Source: Allobosea sp. WAO (GTDB lineage Bacteria; Pseudomonadota; Alphaproteobacteria; Rhizobiales; Beijerinckiaceae). Taken from it: DNA of 64,000 nt. The stretch lies in NCBI RefSeq assembly GCF_001509835.1, contig NZ_JXTJ01000003.1, positions 310,001-374,000 on the forward strand, read 5' to 3'. Under the pieces are notes generated by a model, which saw only the letters and a list, made by a program, of their open reading frames with translations, ran no database searches and was not told the DNA's origin. Of this stretch, positions 27,912-36,520 are shown piece after piece. How positions within the stretch are numbered: position 1 is the stretch's first letter; each line of letters starts with the position of its first letter. Position numbers and translations under genes: made by a program.

Positions 27912-29591
27912 ATGACACTCGAGGAAGCACAGAGCACCCCGCGCGAGAGCATGGACTACGACGTCGTCATCGTCGGAGCCGGCCCCGCAGGACTCGCCGC
28001 CGCGATCCGCCTGAAGCAGCTCGACGAGAACATCTCGGTCGTCGTGGTCGAGAAGGGCTCCGAGGTCGGCGCCCATATCCTCTCCGGCGCGGTGATCGAT
28101 CCGATCGGCCTCGACAAGCTCCTGCCCGACTGGCGCGAGGACGAGGCCCGCCCGCTGCATACGCAGGTCAGCGAGGACGTGTTCTACTTCCTCGGCCCGG
28201 CCGGCGGCGCCCGCCTGCCGAACTTCGCCATGCCGAAGCTGATGAACAATCACGGCAACTTCGTCGGCTCGCTCGGTCTGGTCGCACGCTATCTCGCGAC
28301 CCGCGCGGAAGCGCTCGGCGTCGAGATCTATCCCGGCTTCGCCGCTGCCGAATTGCTCTATAACGAGGATGGCTCGGTCGCCGGCATCGCCACCGGCGAC
28401 ATGGGTATCGCCAAGGACGGCAGCGTCTCGGACCGCTTTACCCGCGGCATGGAGCTGCGCGGCCGCTATACGCTGCTGGGCGAAGGCGCCCGCGGCTCGC
28501 TCTCCAAGATCGCGATCAAGCGCTTCGCGCTCGACGAGGGCCGCGAGCCGCAGAAATACGGCATCGGCCTCAAGGAGATCTGGCAGGTCAAGCCGGAGAA
28601 GTTCAGGAAGGGCCTGGTGCAGCACTCCTTCGGCTGGCCGCTCGACATGTCGACTGGCGGCGGCTCCTTCCTGTACCATTTCGACGACAACCTGGTTTCG
28701 GTCGGCTTCGTCGTCCATCTCAACTATACGAACCCGACGCTCTCGCCCTTCGACGAGTTCCAGCGCTTCAAGACCCATCCGATGATCCGCGACGTCTTCG
28801 AGGGCGCCAAGCGCCTCTCCTATGGCTCGCGCGCCATCACCGAGGGCGGCTGGCAGTCGGTGCCGAAGCTGACCTTCCCGGGCGGGGCGCTGATCGGCTG
28901 CTCGGCGGGCTTCGTCAACGTGCCGCGCATCAAGGGCAGCCATAACGCCATTCTCTCCGGCATGCTGGCGGCCGAGCATCTCGTTCCGGCCCTGGCGGCG
29001 GGCCGCTCCCATGACGTGGTCGACGGCATCGAGGACAGCTGGCGCGCCTCCGAGATCGGTCGCGACCTCAAGCCGGTGCGCAACGTCAAGCCGCTCTGGT
29101 CGAAGCTCGGCACGCTCGGCGGCGTGGCCTTCGGTGCCGTCGACATGTGGCTGAACCAGCTCTTCGGCTGGTCGCCTTTCGGCACGATGAAGCACGGCAA
29201 GCCTGATTTCGCCACGCTGCAGCCGATCGGGGACGTCACGCCGATCGTCTACCCGAAGCCGGACGGCAAGATCTCCTTCGACAAGCTCTCCTCGGTCTTC
29301 CTCTCGGCGACGAATCACGAGGAGGATCAGCCGGCGCATCTGAAGCTGACCGATCCGAACGTGCCGGTGCTGCAGAACCTGCCGCTCTATGGCGAGCCAG
29401 CGCGGCTCTACTGCCCGGCCGGCGTCTACGAGGTCGTCTACGCCGATCCCGACAAGAAGACGGAGCCGCGCTTCGTGATCAACGCGCAGAACTGCGTGCA
29501 CTGCAAGACCTGCGACATCAAGGACCCCGCCCAGAACATCACCTGGACGGTGCCGGAAGGCGCGGGCGGTCCGAACTATTCCAACATGTAA
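27912..29591 (+). CDS. Electron transfer flavoprotein-ubiquinone oxidoreductase
   Basis: This inner-membrane-associated flavoprotein passes electrons from ETF (fatty-acid and amino-acid dehydrogenases) to ubiquinone. It has 559 residues from ATG 27912, with GGAGG upstream. The FAD-binding VVIVGAGPAGLAAAIRL is at ~19-35. The middle has GQHSFGWP-like LVQHSFGWPLDMSTGGGSFLYH and LIGCSAGFVNVPRIKGSHNAI. The C-terminal 4Fe-4S domain has CPAGVYEV and CVHCKTCDIKDPAQNI. No etfAB lies next to it. It is linked functionally with the acyl-CoA dehydrogenase at 51941. Confidence 0.95.
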   Translation: MTLEEAQSTPRESMDYDVVIVGAGPAGLAAAIRLKQLDENISVVVVEKGSEVGAHILSGAVIDPIGLDKLLPDWREDEARPLHTQVSEDVFYFLGPAGGARLPNFAMPKLMNNHGNFVGSLGLVARYLATRAEALGVEIYPGFAAAELLYNEDGSVAGIATGDMGIAKDGSVSDRFTRGMELRGRYTLLGEGARGSLSKIAIKRFALDEGREPQKYGIGLKEIWQVKPEKFRKGLVQHSFGWPLDMSTGGGSFLYHFDDNLVSVGFVVHLNYTNPTLSPFDEFQRFKTHPMIRDVFEGAKRLSYGSRAITEGGWQSVPKLTFPGGALIGCSAGFVNVPRIKGSHNAILSGMLAAEHLVPALAAGRSHDVVDGIEDSWRASEIGRDLKPVRNVKPLWSKLGTLGGVAFGAVDMWLNQLFGWSPFGTMKHGKPDFATLQPIGDVTPIVYPKPDGKISFDKLSSVFLSATNHEEDQPAHLKLTDPNVPVLQNLPLYGEPARLYCPAGVYEVVYADPDKKTEPRFVINAQNCVHCKTCDIKDPAQNITWTVPEGAGGPNYSNM

Positions 29592-29662
29592 GGACCGCAA
29601 TTTCCGGCGCGGCTGATGTTTGCGCCGGGCAGAACCTTGCGTTTGCGCCCGACATAAGAAAA

Positions 29663-29687
29663 GCCGCGCCGGCTGGACCGGCGCGGC
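29663..29687 (-). terminator. Intrinsic terminator of the small lipoprotein gene
   Basis: GCCGCGCCGG (29663-29672) pairs perfectly with CCGGCGCGGC (29678-29687) around a 5-base loop. On the minus strand it is followed by TTTTCTTATG, a fair T tract. It may also stop plus-strand transcription from ETF-QO. Confidence 0.8.
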
Positions 29688-29712
29688 CTTGAAGCGACGG
29701 TGGCGCCGCGAA

Positions 29713-29823
29713 TCAGCCCTTGCGGATGACCGGAGCAGGTTTTTCGGGGGCTGGCGTCGCGCAGCCACCAGCGAAGCTGGCGAGAGCGAGGACGGCCGCA
29801 AGCGCAAGCGAGACCTTCTTCAT
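29713..29823 (-). CDS. Very small lipoprotein
   Basis: This short gene encodes 36 residues starting at ATG 29823: MKK, hydrophobic SLALAAVLALASF, then AGGC, a lipobox with C21. The mature peptide ATPAPEKPAPVIRKG is Pro/Lys-rich. A convincing terminator follows at 29663-29687, which supports a real transcription unit. It resembles the small Ala/Pro-rich entericidin or LPS-assembly-like lipoproteins in size, but no family can be named. It is divergent from the TPR gene. Confidence 0.6.
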   Translation of the reverse strand: MKKVSLALAAVLALASFAGGCATPAPEKPAPVIRKG

Positions 29824-30080
29824 TTGAACTATCCCAAACGAATCGTCGCGAAAGGCCGCGACGGTTTGGAGGCTACGCCCGACTTCTTCACGAAATCTAT
29901 CGGGAATACCGACAGCGCTTCGCACCGGGCGTTTCACGACAGCGTGACGCATCTTCTGCAATGCAGCGGCAGGCTTGTCGGGTCGCCCGGAAACAGCCAT
30001 GTTGCGCGCTTAACCGATCAGGTCACGGTCCAGTCCACGGACAGGCTCCCGGCGGCGGGCGAGGGGCGGACCGAGGGAGA

Positions 30081-31862
30081 ATGGCGAACGTGACGTTTCA
30101 GAGCGACGGCCGCGGCCGTGGCGCCGTGTTGGCGCTGGCTTTCCTGGCTTTTCTGCAGACTGGCGCATCGATCTCGGCGCGCGCGGAAGCGCGCCCGATC
30201 GAGAAGTTCGAGCCGGCAGAGAGCCTTGAGGGCAATTATCTCGCGGCCGTGGTCGCAGGTTCGGGGCGCGATCTCGGAGCCGCCTCGGTTTATCTGCGCG
30301 AGGCGATCAAGGATGACCCGCAGAACAGCGAATTGCTGGAGCGTGGCTTCGTCGCCTTCCTTGCCGACGGCGCGATGGGCGACACGTTCCGCGCCGCCGA
30401 GAAGCTGGTGCAGCGCGATGCCTCGAATGGGCTGGCGCAGCTTGCGCTCGGTGTGCGGGCACTGAAGCAGAAATCCTACGCCTCCGCCCGCAACCATCTC
30501 CAGCGCGGCGGTCGCGGCCGCTCGGCGGACATCACGGCAACGCTGCTGGCGGCCTGGGCCTATTCCGGTTCGGGCGACACCAAGCGCGCGCTCGAAACTC
30601 TGGAGCGGCTGCGCGGCGAACCGACCTTCGACCGGTTCCGCGACTATCACGCCGGCCTGATCCTCGACATTGCCGGCCGCAAGGCCGATTCGACCCGCCG
30701 GCTGAAGGCCGCCTACGACGCCGAGAAGACCAATCTGCGTCTGGTCGACCTCTGGGCTCGCCACCAGGCGCGCGCCGGCGACCGCGACGCGGCGCTGGCG
30801 ACGCTCAACGAGTTCGAGCAGCGCGTCCGCCCGAACCATCCGGTGGTGCGCGACGCGATCGCCAAGGTCTCCGCCAAAGACCCTCTGTCCCGCATCGTCG
30901 GTAACGCCCAGCAGGGCGCGGCCGAGGTGCTCTATGGCCTTGCCAGCGCCGGTATTCTCCAGGGCGACGAGGCCACCGCGCTGCTTTATCTCAGGCTCGC
31001 CGTCTATCTCGATCCCGGCCACGATCTCGCCGTACTGACGCTGGGCGACATCCTCGAGCGTGCGAAGCAGACCGAGGACGCGGTCGACGTCTATCGTCGC
31101 ATGCCCGAGACTTCGGCGCTGCGCCCTGTCGCTGACATCCAGGTCGGGCTCGGTCTCGAGGCGCTCGGCAAGACCGACGAGGCCGTGAAGCAGATGGAGA
31201 TGCTGATCGCGGCGCGTCCCGACGATATCGAGGCGCTCTCGGCACTCGGCAACATCTATCGCTCGCGCAAGCGTTTCGAGGAGGCGGCCGAAGCCTACAA
31301 CAAGGCGATCGCGAAGCTCGCCTCGCCCGGACGTTCGAACTGGGATCTCTTCTACTCGCGCGGCATCGCCTATGAGCGCACCAAGCGCTGGGCCGAGGCG
31401 GAGACGGACCTGCGCAAGGCGCTGGAGCTGATGCCGGAGGCGCTCGGCCGCGAGCGTGCCCTCGTGCTCAACTATCTCGGCTATTCGCTGGTCGACCGGA
31501 ACCTGAAACTCGACGAGGCGCTCGGTATGCTGCGCCGCGCCGTCGAACTCAGGCCGCGCGATGGCTACATCATCGATTCGCTCGGCTGGGCGCATTACCG
31601 GCTCGGCCGCTATGACGAGGCCGTCGTCGAGCTGGAGCGGGCGATGGAGCTGCGCCCGTCCGATCCGGTGATCAACGACCATCTCGGCGATGTCTACTGG
31701 CGCACGGGCCGCCAGCTCGAGGCGAAGTTCCAGTGGAACCATGCCCGCGATCTCAGTCCCGAGCCGGAGGATCTGGTCAAGATCCTGCGCAAGATCGAGA
31801 AGGGGCTCGACGAGGCACCGCCCTCGGCGAACGCCGCCGAGCCGAAGAAGGATGGCGGCTGA
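30081..31862 (+). CDS. Exported tetratricopeptide repeat protein
   Basis: This 593-residue protein starts at ATG 30081 (AGGGAGA just upstream). A hydrophobic segment at ~15-32 (AVLALAFLAFLQTGASISARA) looks like a signal peptide, so it is probably periplasmic. Repeats of ~34 residues with TPR pattern run through most of the protein, clearest at the C-terminus (LNYLGYSLVDRNLKLDEALGMLRRAVELRP, then SLGWAHYRLGRYDEAVVELERAMELRPSDP). It ends 3 bases before ispE, so both are likely co-expressed. It is probably a scaffold; no partner can be named. Confidence 0.85.
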   Translation: MANVTFQSDGRGRGAVLALAFLAFLQTGASISARAEARPIEKFEPAESLEGNYLAAVVAGSGRDLGAASVYLREAIKDDPQNSELLERGFVAFLADGAMGDTFRAAEKLVQRDASNGLAQLALGVRALKQKSYASARNHLQRGGRGRSADITATLLAAWAYSGSGDTKRALETLERLRGEPTFDRFRDYHAGLILDIAGRKADSTRRLKAAYDAEKTNLRLVDLWARHQARAGDRDAALATLNEFEQRVRPNHPVVRDAIAKVSAKDPLSRIVGNAQQGAAEVLYGLASAGILQGDEATALLYLRLAVYLDPGHDLAVLTLGDILERAKQTEDAVDVYRRMPETSALRPVADIQVGLGLEALGKTDEAVKQMEMLIAARPDDIEALSALGNIYRSRKRFEEAAEAYNKAIAKLASPGRSNWDLFYSRGIAYERTKRWAEAETDLRKALELMPEALGRERALVLNYLGYSLVDRNLKLDEALGMLRRAVELRPRDGYIIDSLGWAHYRLGRYDEAVVELERAMELRPSDPVINDHLGDVYWRTGRQLEAKFQWNHARDLSPEPEDLVKILRKIEKGLDEAPPSANAAEPKKDGG

Positions 31863-31865
31863 GCC

Positions 31866-32750
31866 TTGCAGGCTCGTCTCACCACCCGCGCCCCGGCCAA
31901 GGTCAACCTCAGCCTGCGCATCCTCGGCCGGCGTGCCGACGGCTACCACGAGCTCGACAGCCTCGTCGCCTTCGCCGGTGTCGGTGACGCGCTGACGCTG
32001 CTGCCGGGTGCGGAGAGCGGTGTCGCGATCTCTGGCCCCTTCGCTGCCGGGCTTTCGGGGGCCCCGGATAATCTGGTGCTGAAGGCGGAAGCGGCCCTGC
32101 GCGATCAGGTGCCCGGGCTACGGTCCGGCAGGTTCCTGCTGACCAAGCGTCTGCCGGTCGCTTCCGGCATCGGCGGCGGCTCGGCCGATGCCGCGGCGGC
32201 GCTGCGCCTGCTCGCGCGGTTGAACGACCTGCCGGCGAATGCTCCAGCGCTCTATGCTGCCGCGGCGCGCGTCGGCGCCGACGTACCGGTCTGCCTTGCG
32301 GCGCGGGCTCGTATCATGCAGGGCATTGGCGAGCGGCTCGGGCCGCCGCTGCGCCTGCCGCGCCTCTTCGCGCTGCTGGTCAATCCGGGCGTTGCGGTCG
32401 AGACCGCCGCGGTCTTCCGCAATCTCGGCCTGCAGCCGGGGGAGGCGGCGACCCAGCCGGCTTCGGCGACGGACACGTGCTGGCAGCGCCATGCCTCCGT
32501 TCTCTCTGTAGTGGAAGCGCTTGCAGGCACGAGAAACGACCTCGAAGCGCCGGCTCGTGACGCCGCGCCAGTCATCGCTGATGTCCTGGAACTGCTCGCC
32601 GAGCTGCCGGGGTGCCGTCTGGCGCGGATGTCGGGCTCGGGCGCGACCTGCTTTGCCCTTTTCGACGATTGCCGGGCAAGTGCGGCCGCGGCCAGGATGC
32701 TCGCGCGCCGACAGCCGGGCTGGTGGATCAAGCCGACTGTGCTGGGGTGA
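31866..32750 (+). CDS. ispE: 4-diphosphocytidyl-2-C-methyl-D-erythritol kinase
   Basis: This GHMP-family kinase of the MEP isoprenoid pathway phosphorylates CDP-ME. It has 294 residues. TRAPAKVNLSLRILGRRADGYHELDSLVAF is the conserved N-terminus, KRLPVASGIGGGSADAAAAL is the glycine-rich ATP loop (~93-112), and MSGSGATCFALF is near the C-terminus. The start is TTG at 31866, only three bases after the stop of the TPR gene, which suggests coupled translation with low initiation. Its product chain feeds the polyprenyl synthase at 33391. Confidence 0.93.
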   Translation: MQARLTTRAPAKVNLSLRILGRRADGYHELDSLVAFAGVGDALTLLPGAESGVAISGPFAAGLSGAPDNLVLKAEAALRDQVPGLRSGRFLLTKRLPVASGIGGGSADAAAALRLLARLNDLPANAPALYAAAARVGADVPVCLAARARIMQGIGERLGPPLRLPRLFALLVNPGVAVETAAVFRNLGLQPGEAATQPASATDTCWQRHASVLSVVEALAGTRNDLEAPARDAAPVIADVLELLAELPGCRLARMSGSGATCFALFDDCRASAAAARMLARRQPGWWIKPTVLG

Positions 32751-32782
32751 GACGGTCGTCCTTCGGGGGCGGATAGGCCGAA

Positions 32783-33394
32783 CTAGCGACCGGTCGCGCC
32801 GAAGCCGGGCAGCAGCCCCTTGAGGGTCAAAAGCCCGATCGCGGCGACCGTGGTCGCGTCCCTGATGGCGCCGTTCTCGATCATCGCTGCCACCTCGGCA
32901 GCGGAGAAGCGCCGCGTGACGAGGCCCTGTTCCTCATGGTCGAGCTGGCGCGGCACTGCTGAGAGCTGCCGTGCCAGGAAGATGTGGCAGCCCTGGTTCG
33001 AATAGCCGTAGCATTCGTAGAGGTACCCGGCCTTGATCATCTCGCCGGCTTCGAGCCCGGCCTCCTCGCGCAGCTCGCCACGGGCGACGGTCGCCGGCTC
33101 GACATCCGGCCGGCTTTCCCAGGAGCCTTGCGGCAATTCCCAGAAGCGGCCGCCCACCGGGTAGCGATATTGCTCGACGAGGTGCAGGTCGCCATTCGCC
33201 TCGACGGCGACGATCGCGACGAAATCCGTCTTCTCGACGACGCCATAGATTCCCCTGGAGCCGTCCTGCAGGAGGATCTCGTCCTCCCGCACCCGCATCC
33301 AGCGATTCTCGTAGACGAGGCGGGAGGACAGCGTGGCGATTTCCGCCGGCTGGTCCTCAGCCTCTCCGGAGGGCTTTCCGGCGGCGTCGTTCAA
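32783..33394 (-). CDS. NUDIX hydrolase (ADP-ribose pyrophosphatase-like)
   Basis: This 203-residue NUDIX enzyme has VEQYRYPVGGRFWELPQGSWE followed by ARGELREEAGLEAG. This is the NUDIX box, with the usual Arg before the first Glu replaced by Gly. It is closest in layout to ADP-ribose/nucleoside-diphosphate-sugar pyrophosphatases. Its start overlaps the end of the polyprenyl synthase gene by four bases (33391-33394, ATGA), so translation is coupled. The substrate is uncertain. Confidence 0.8.
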   Translation of the reverse strand: MNDAAGKPSGEAEDQPAEIATLSSRLVYENRWMRVREDEILLQDGSRGIYGVVEKTDFVAIVAVEANGDLHLVEQYRYPVGGRFWELPQGSWESRPDVEPATVARGELREEAGLEAGEMIKAGYLYECYGYSNQGCHIFLARQLSAVPRQLDHEEQGLVTRRFSAAEVAAMIENGAIRDATTVAAIGLLTLKGLLPGFGATGR

Positions 33395-34407
33395 TGGGCC
33401 CGCGCCACGCAGAAGTCGACGGCCTCGTTCAGCGCCTGCTTCATCGGCGATTGCGGGAACAGCCCGAGCGCGTCCTTCGCCATCTTCGCATAGTGGCGGG
33501 CGCGCTCGACCGTATCCTCGATGGCCCTGTGCTTGCGCATCAGCGCCTGCGCCTCGGCGAGATCGCCGTCGCGGATCTGGCCTTCCTGCAAGGTGCGGCG
33601 CCAGAAGCTGCGCTCGCTCTCGTCACCACGGCGGAAGGAGAGCACCACGGGCAGGGTGATCTTGCCCTCGCGGAAATCGTCGCCGGTGTTCTTGCCGAGC
33701 GCACCGGAGGAGCCGCCATAGTCGAGCGCGTCGTCGATCAGCTGGAAGGCTATGCCGAGATTGAGCCCGTAGCTGCGGCAGGCGGCGGCATCGGCCTTGG
33801 AAGAGCCGGCGATCACCGGCCCGACCTCGCAGGCCGCCGCGAAGAGCTCGGCGGTCTTGCCGCGGATCACGGCGAGGTACTCGTCCTCGGTCGTCTCGGT
33901 GTTCTTGGCGACGGCGAGCTGCATCACCTCGCCTTCGGCGATGACAGCCGCGGCGGTCGAGAGGATGTCGAGCGCCCGCAGCGAGCCGACCTCAACCATC
34001 ATCTTGAAGGCCTGGCCGAGCAGGAAGTCGCCGACCAGCACGCTCGCCTCGTTGCCCCAGAGCATGCGGGCGGCTGCCTTGCCGCGGCGCATGTCGCTCT
34101 CGTCGACGACGTCGTCATGCAGCAGCGTCGCGGTGTGCATGAACTCGACGGAGGCCGCGAGCTTGACGTGGCCTTCGCCCTCGTAGCCGCATAGGGCCGC
34201 CGTCGCCAGCGTCAGCATCGGCCGCAGGCGCTTGCCGCCCGAGGAAATCAGATGGTTGGCGACCTCCGGGATCATCGTCACCTGCGAGCCCGTCCGCGAC
34301 AGGATCATTGCGTTGACGCGCTCCATGTCGGGGCGGGTCAGGCCGACCAGCGCCTCGATCCCGGCCTTGCCGGCTTCCTTGTCTTCGAAGGCTACGACGA
34401 CGCCCAC
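33391..34407 (-). CDS. Long-chain polyprenyl diphosphate synthase (octa-/decaprenyl type)
   Basis: This enzyme makes the isoprenoid tail of ubiquinone from IPP. It has 338 residues from GTG 34407, where GGAG lies seven bases upstream; a TTG two codons earlier is an alternative. The first aspartate-rich motif is LLHDDVVDESDMRRG, the second is FQLIDDALDY, and GGKRLRP lies near the N-terminus. The class is that of IspB/DdsA. Chain length cannot be fixed from sequence, but decaprenyl is usual in Rhizobiales (Q-10). It is convergent with ispE and co-directional with the NUDIX gene. Confidence 0.92.
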   Translation of the reverse strand: MGVVVAFEDKEAGKAGIEALVGLTRPDMERVNAMILSRTGSQVTMIPEVANHLISSGGKRLRPMLTLATAALCGYEGEGHVKLAASVEFMHTATLLHDDVVDESDMRRGKAAARMLWGNEASVLVGDFLLGQAFKMMVEVGSLRALDILSTAAAVIAEGEVMQLAVAKNTETTEDEYLAVIRGKTAELFAAACEVGPVIAGSSKADAAACRSYGLNLGIAFQLIDDALDYGGSSGALGKNTGDDFREGKITLPVVLSFRRGDESERSFWRRTLQEGQIRDGDLAEAQALMRKHRAIEDTVERARHYAKMAKDALGLFPQSPMKQALNEAVDFCVARAH

Positions 34408-34592
34408 GCTCAAACTCCGACTTTACCGACGGTGCGCGTCGCGCCCGCCTTTATCGCAATGCACTTGCCATGACCGTCGCATGCGTGGCCAGCCCCGGCA
34501 ATCTCTGTCGCGCCGCACAATCTGGTGTGACGGTGTCGCAGCGCGGCGATTTTGGGCTTGCGCGGCCTATCCGCCACGGGCTCCATGGCGCC

Positions 34593-34817
34593 ATGCATGA
34601 ACTGGTCCGCTCCAATGATCTCGTCCTGCTCGGCGCCATCGAGGCGCTGCTGGCCTCGGCCAATCTCGATTGTCTGATTGCTGACCAGCATATCAGCGCG
34701 CTTGAAGGCATGATCGGCGCCTTTCCCCGGCGCCTTCTGGTGCGCGAGGCCGACCGCAAGCGCGCCCGTGCCTTGCTGGTCGAGGCCGGCTTCGGCGGCG
34801 AATTGCGGCCCGAGTGA
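34593..34817 (+). CDS. DUF2007 (putative signal-transducing) protein
   Basis: This small protein (74 residues from ATG 34593) has the DUF2007 pattern: HELVRSNDLVLLGAIEALLASANLDCLIADQHISALEGMIGAFPRRLLVREADRKRARALL. The upstream part of a longer frame (from 34470) has no family similarity. It lies 6 bases before the TrmN6-like gene. It is divergent from the polyprenyl synthase. This triplet order is, as far as I recall, conserved in Rhizobiales. Its biochemical role is unknown. Confidence 0.82.
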   Translation: MHELVRSNDLVLLGAIEALLASANLDCLIADQHISALEGMIGAFPRRLLVREADRKRARALLVEAGFGGELRPE

Positions 34818-34823
34818 TCAGTC

Positions 34824-35594
34824 ATGACCGATGAGATTCTGCCCGGCCTCGGTGCGATCGGCGAGGACCGTCTGCTGGATGGCCGGCTTCGCCTGCTGCA
34901 GCCGAGAAAGGGGCACCGCGCCGGCTCTGATGCGATTCTGCTAGCCGCGGCGCTGCCGGCCTTGGCTGAGGGGCCGCTGGTCGATTTCGGCGCCGGGGTC
35001 GGCACGGCCGGGCTCGCAGCCGCCTTGCGCCAGCCGGAGCTCTCGGTCGTGCTGGTCGAGCGCGATCCGGAACTCGCGGCGCTGGCCGCGCGCAACGCCG
35101 GTCTGAACGGTCTCGATGAGCGCATCAGGGTCGTCGTCGCGGCGATCGGCGAACGCGGCGAGGGCGCCTTGCAGGCAGGGCTGCCGGATGCCTCGGCTGC
35201 CTGGGTCGCGATGAACCCGCCGTTCTTCGAAGCCGGTGCCGCGCGGGTCTCGCCGGTGCCGAATCGCCGCGCCGCCCATGTCGCCGACACGCCGCTCGCC
35301 CTGTGGCTGAAGGCGGCGCGGCGGGTGCTGCGTCCGCGCGGCGGTGTGACGATCATTCACCGTGCCGAAGCGCTGGGCGAGATCCTGGCTGCGCTGGCGA
35401 CGGGCTTTGGCGAGGTTGCGATTCGGCCGGTGCAGGCGCTCGCCGAGCGGCCGGCGATCCGCGTCATCGTCTCGGCCCGGCTCGGCAGCAAAAAGCCGGC
35501 AGCGCTGCTGCCGGCTTTGGTTCTCAACGGTCCCGATGGCCGCTTCACTGCTGAGAGCGAGGCGCTCCATCGCGGCGAGGCGGGCCTCGCCTGA
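34824..35594 (+). CDS. TrmN6-like (YfiC family) adenine-N6 methyltransferase
   Basis: This 256-residue Rossmann methylase resembles the tRNA1(Val) A37 N6-methyltransferase. LLDGRLRLLQPRKGHRAGSDAILLAAALP is the family N-terminus, LVDFGAGVGTAGLAAALR is motif I (~52-69), VLVERDPELAALAARNA is motif II, and AMNPPFFEAG is the NPPF/Y amino-methylating motif (~130). Codons near residues 223-232 form a perfect 12-bp inverted repeat in the DNA (35492-35518). The tRNA target is inferred from family only. Confidence 0.82.
   Translation: MTDEILPGLGAIGEDRLLDGRLRLLQPRKGHRAGSDAILLAAALPALAEGPLVDFGAGVGTAGLAAALRQPELSVVLVERDPELAALAARNAGLNGLDERIRVVVAAIGERGEGALQAGLPDASAAWVAMNPPFFEAGAARVSPVPNRRAAHVADTPLALWLKAARRVLRPRGGVTIIHRAEALGEILAALATGFGEVAIRPVQALAERPAIRVIVSARLGSKKPAALLPALVLNGPDGRFTAESEALHRGEAGLA
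35492..35518. repeat. Perfect hairpin inside the TrmN6-like gene
   Basis: AAAGCCGGCAGC (35492-35503) and GCTGCCGGCTTT (35507-35518) are exact inverted copies around a 3-base centre, within the coding sequence. It has the shape of an intrinsic terminator without a T tract. Confidence 0.7.
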
Positions 35595-35867
35595 TCAGCG
35601 GCAGATACGTCTCTCGCGTACCACCCAGCCCCAGCCATCCCAGTAGCGGACCGGGCGGTAGAAGCAGCGCGGGCCGTAATAGGGGCGGCCGTAGCCATAG
35701 CCCGGCGGGCGACCGTAACCGTAATAGGGACGGTCATAGCCGCCGCCCCAGCGCGGGCCGTCATAATAGCCGTCGCCGAAGGGCTGGGCGGCAACCGGGG
35801 TCGAGGCGATCGCGGCAACACCGAGTGTGGCGGCCGCCGAAATGCCGAGAAGCAGCTTGCGAAGCAT
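35595..35867 (-). CDS. Small secreted Gly/Tyr/Arg-rich protein
   Basis: This 90-residue protein starts at ATG 35867 (AAGGAGG upstream). A signal peptide (LRKLLLGISAAATLGVAAIASTPVAA) is followed by a low-complexity Gly/Tyr/Pro-rich stretch (GYDRPYYGYGRPPGYGYGRPYYG) and a C-terminus PRCFYRPVRYWDGWGWVVRERRICR with two Cys. The same C-terminal pattern recurs in the next gene (35994-36287), so the two are paralogues. The function is unknown; small YG-rich exported proteins of this type are frequent in Bosea and Methylobacterium relatives (recall). Confidence 0.72.
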   Translation of the reverse strand: MLRKLLLGISAAATLGVAAIASTPVAAQPFGDGYYDGPRWGGGYDRPYYGYGRPPGYGYGRPYYGPRCFYRPVRYWDGWGWVVRERRICR

Positions 35868-35993
35868 ATCAAGGTCCTCCTTCGCGATATCGACGGCGAT
35901 CTGCCGAGGCAATCGGGCTTAACCGTGGCAGAAAATCTAGGTCGGAGCGGCTGAACGGCAGCGGAGCGCGCCGTTCAGCCGGCCTTCATGCGG

Positions 35994-36287
35994 TTAGCGG
36001 CAGACCCGCACCGGGCGGATCACCCAGCGATAGCCGTTCCAGACCCGCCGGTCGCTGTAGAAGCAGCGCGGCCGGTAGACCGGGCGGCCGTAATAGCGCG
36101 GCCCGCCGCGGTAATAATGCGGGCGGCCGTAATGCCAGGCCTGCTGCACGAGGCCGCCGGCCTCGCTGCTGACGGCGGGCGCGCTGCCGGCGCCGATCGG
36201 CGCAGCATTGGCCGGGGCGGCGATCAGCGCAGTCGAAAGAAGGGCACCGGCGCCCAGCAGGGCGGCGGCGATACGGGATGACAGCAT
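35994..36287 (-). CDS. Small secreted protein, paralogue of the 35595 gene
   Basis: This 97-residue protein has AGGAG before its ATG. A signal peptide (RIAAALLGAGALLSTALIAAPANA) is followed by a Gly/Arg/Tyr segment (YGRPHYYRGGPRYYGRP) and the C-terminal RPRCFYSDRRVWNGYRWVIRPVRVCR. It shares PRCFY...R.W.G..WV.R..R.CR with the neighbouring protein. Two conserved Cys could form a disulfide in the periplasm. It is divergent from glyQ. No known family. Confidence 0.72.
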   Translation of the reverse strand: MLSSRIAAALLGAGALLSTALIAAPANAAPIGAGSAPAVSSEAGGLVQQAWHYGRPHYYRGGPRYYGRPVYRPRCFYSDRRVWNGYRWVIRPVRVCR

Positions 36288-36520
36288 TGCAAAACTCCTG
36301 CTTGCTGGGCGCTGGTCCGGCTCAAGCGCTCGCCCCGAGCACCGCGGACCGCGATGGCAGGCACCCTAGGCCAGCGATGATGAACGAGGTCCTTCGATCG
36401 AGGTTCACCCGCGGTTCATGCGTGAAAGCTTGACCGGAAGCGCTGCCAGCCCCTAAGCACACCGCCTGTTTCCTGAAATTTCGAAGGCTTGAGCCCTTGG
36501 CCGCGTCGCCCTCCGCTTCG

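Noticed and set aside
30018..31949. Long minus-strand frame antisense to the TPR gene and ispE start
   Set aside because: It mirrors the real plus-strand genes; the plus frame has TPR periodicity, a signal peptide and a ribosome-binding site.
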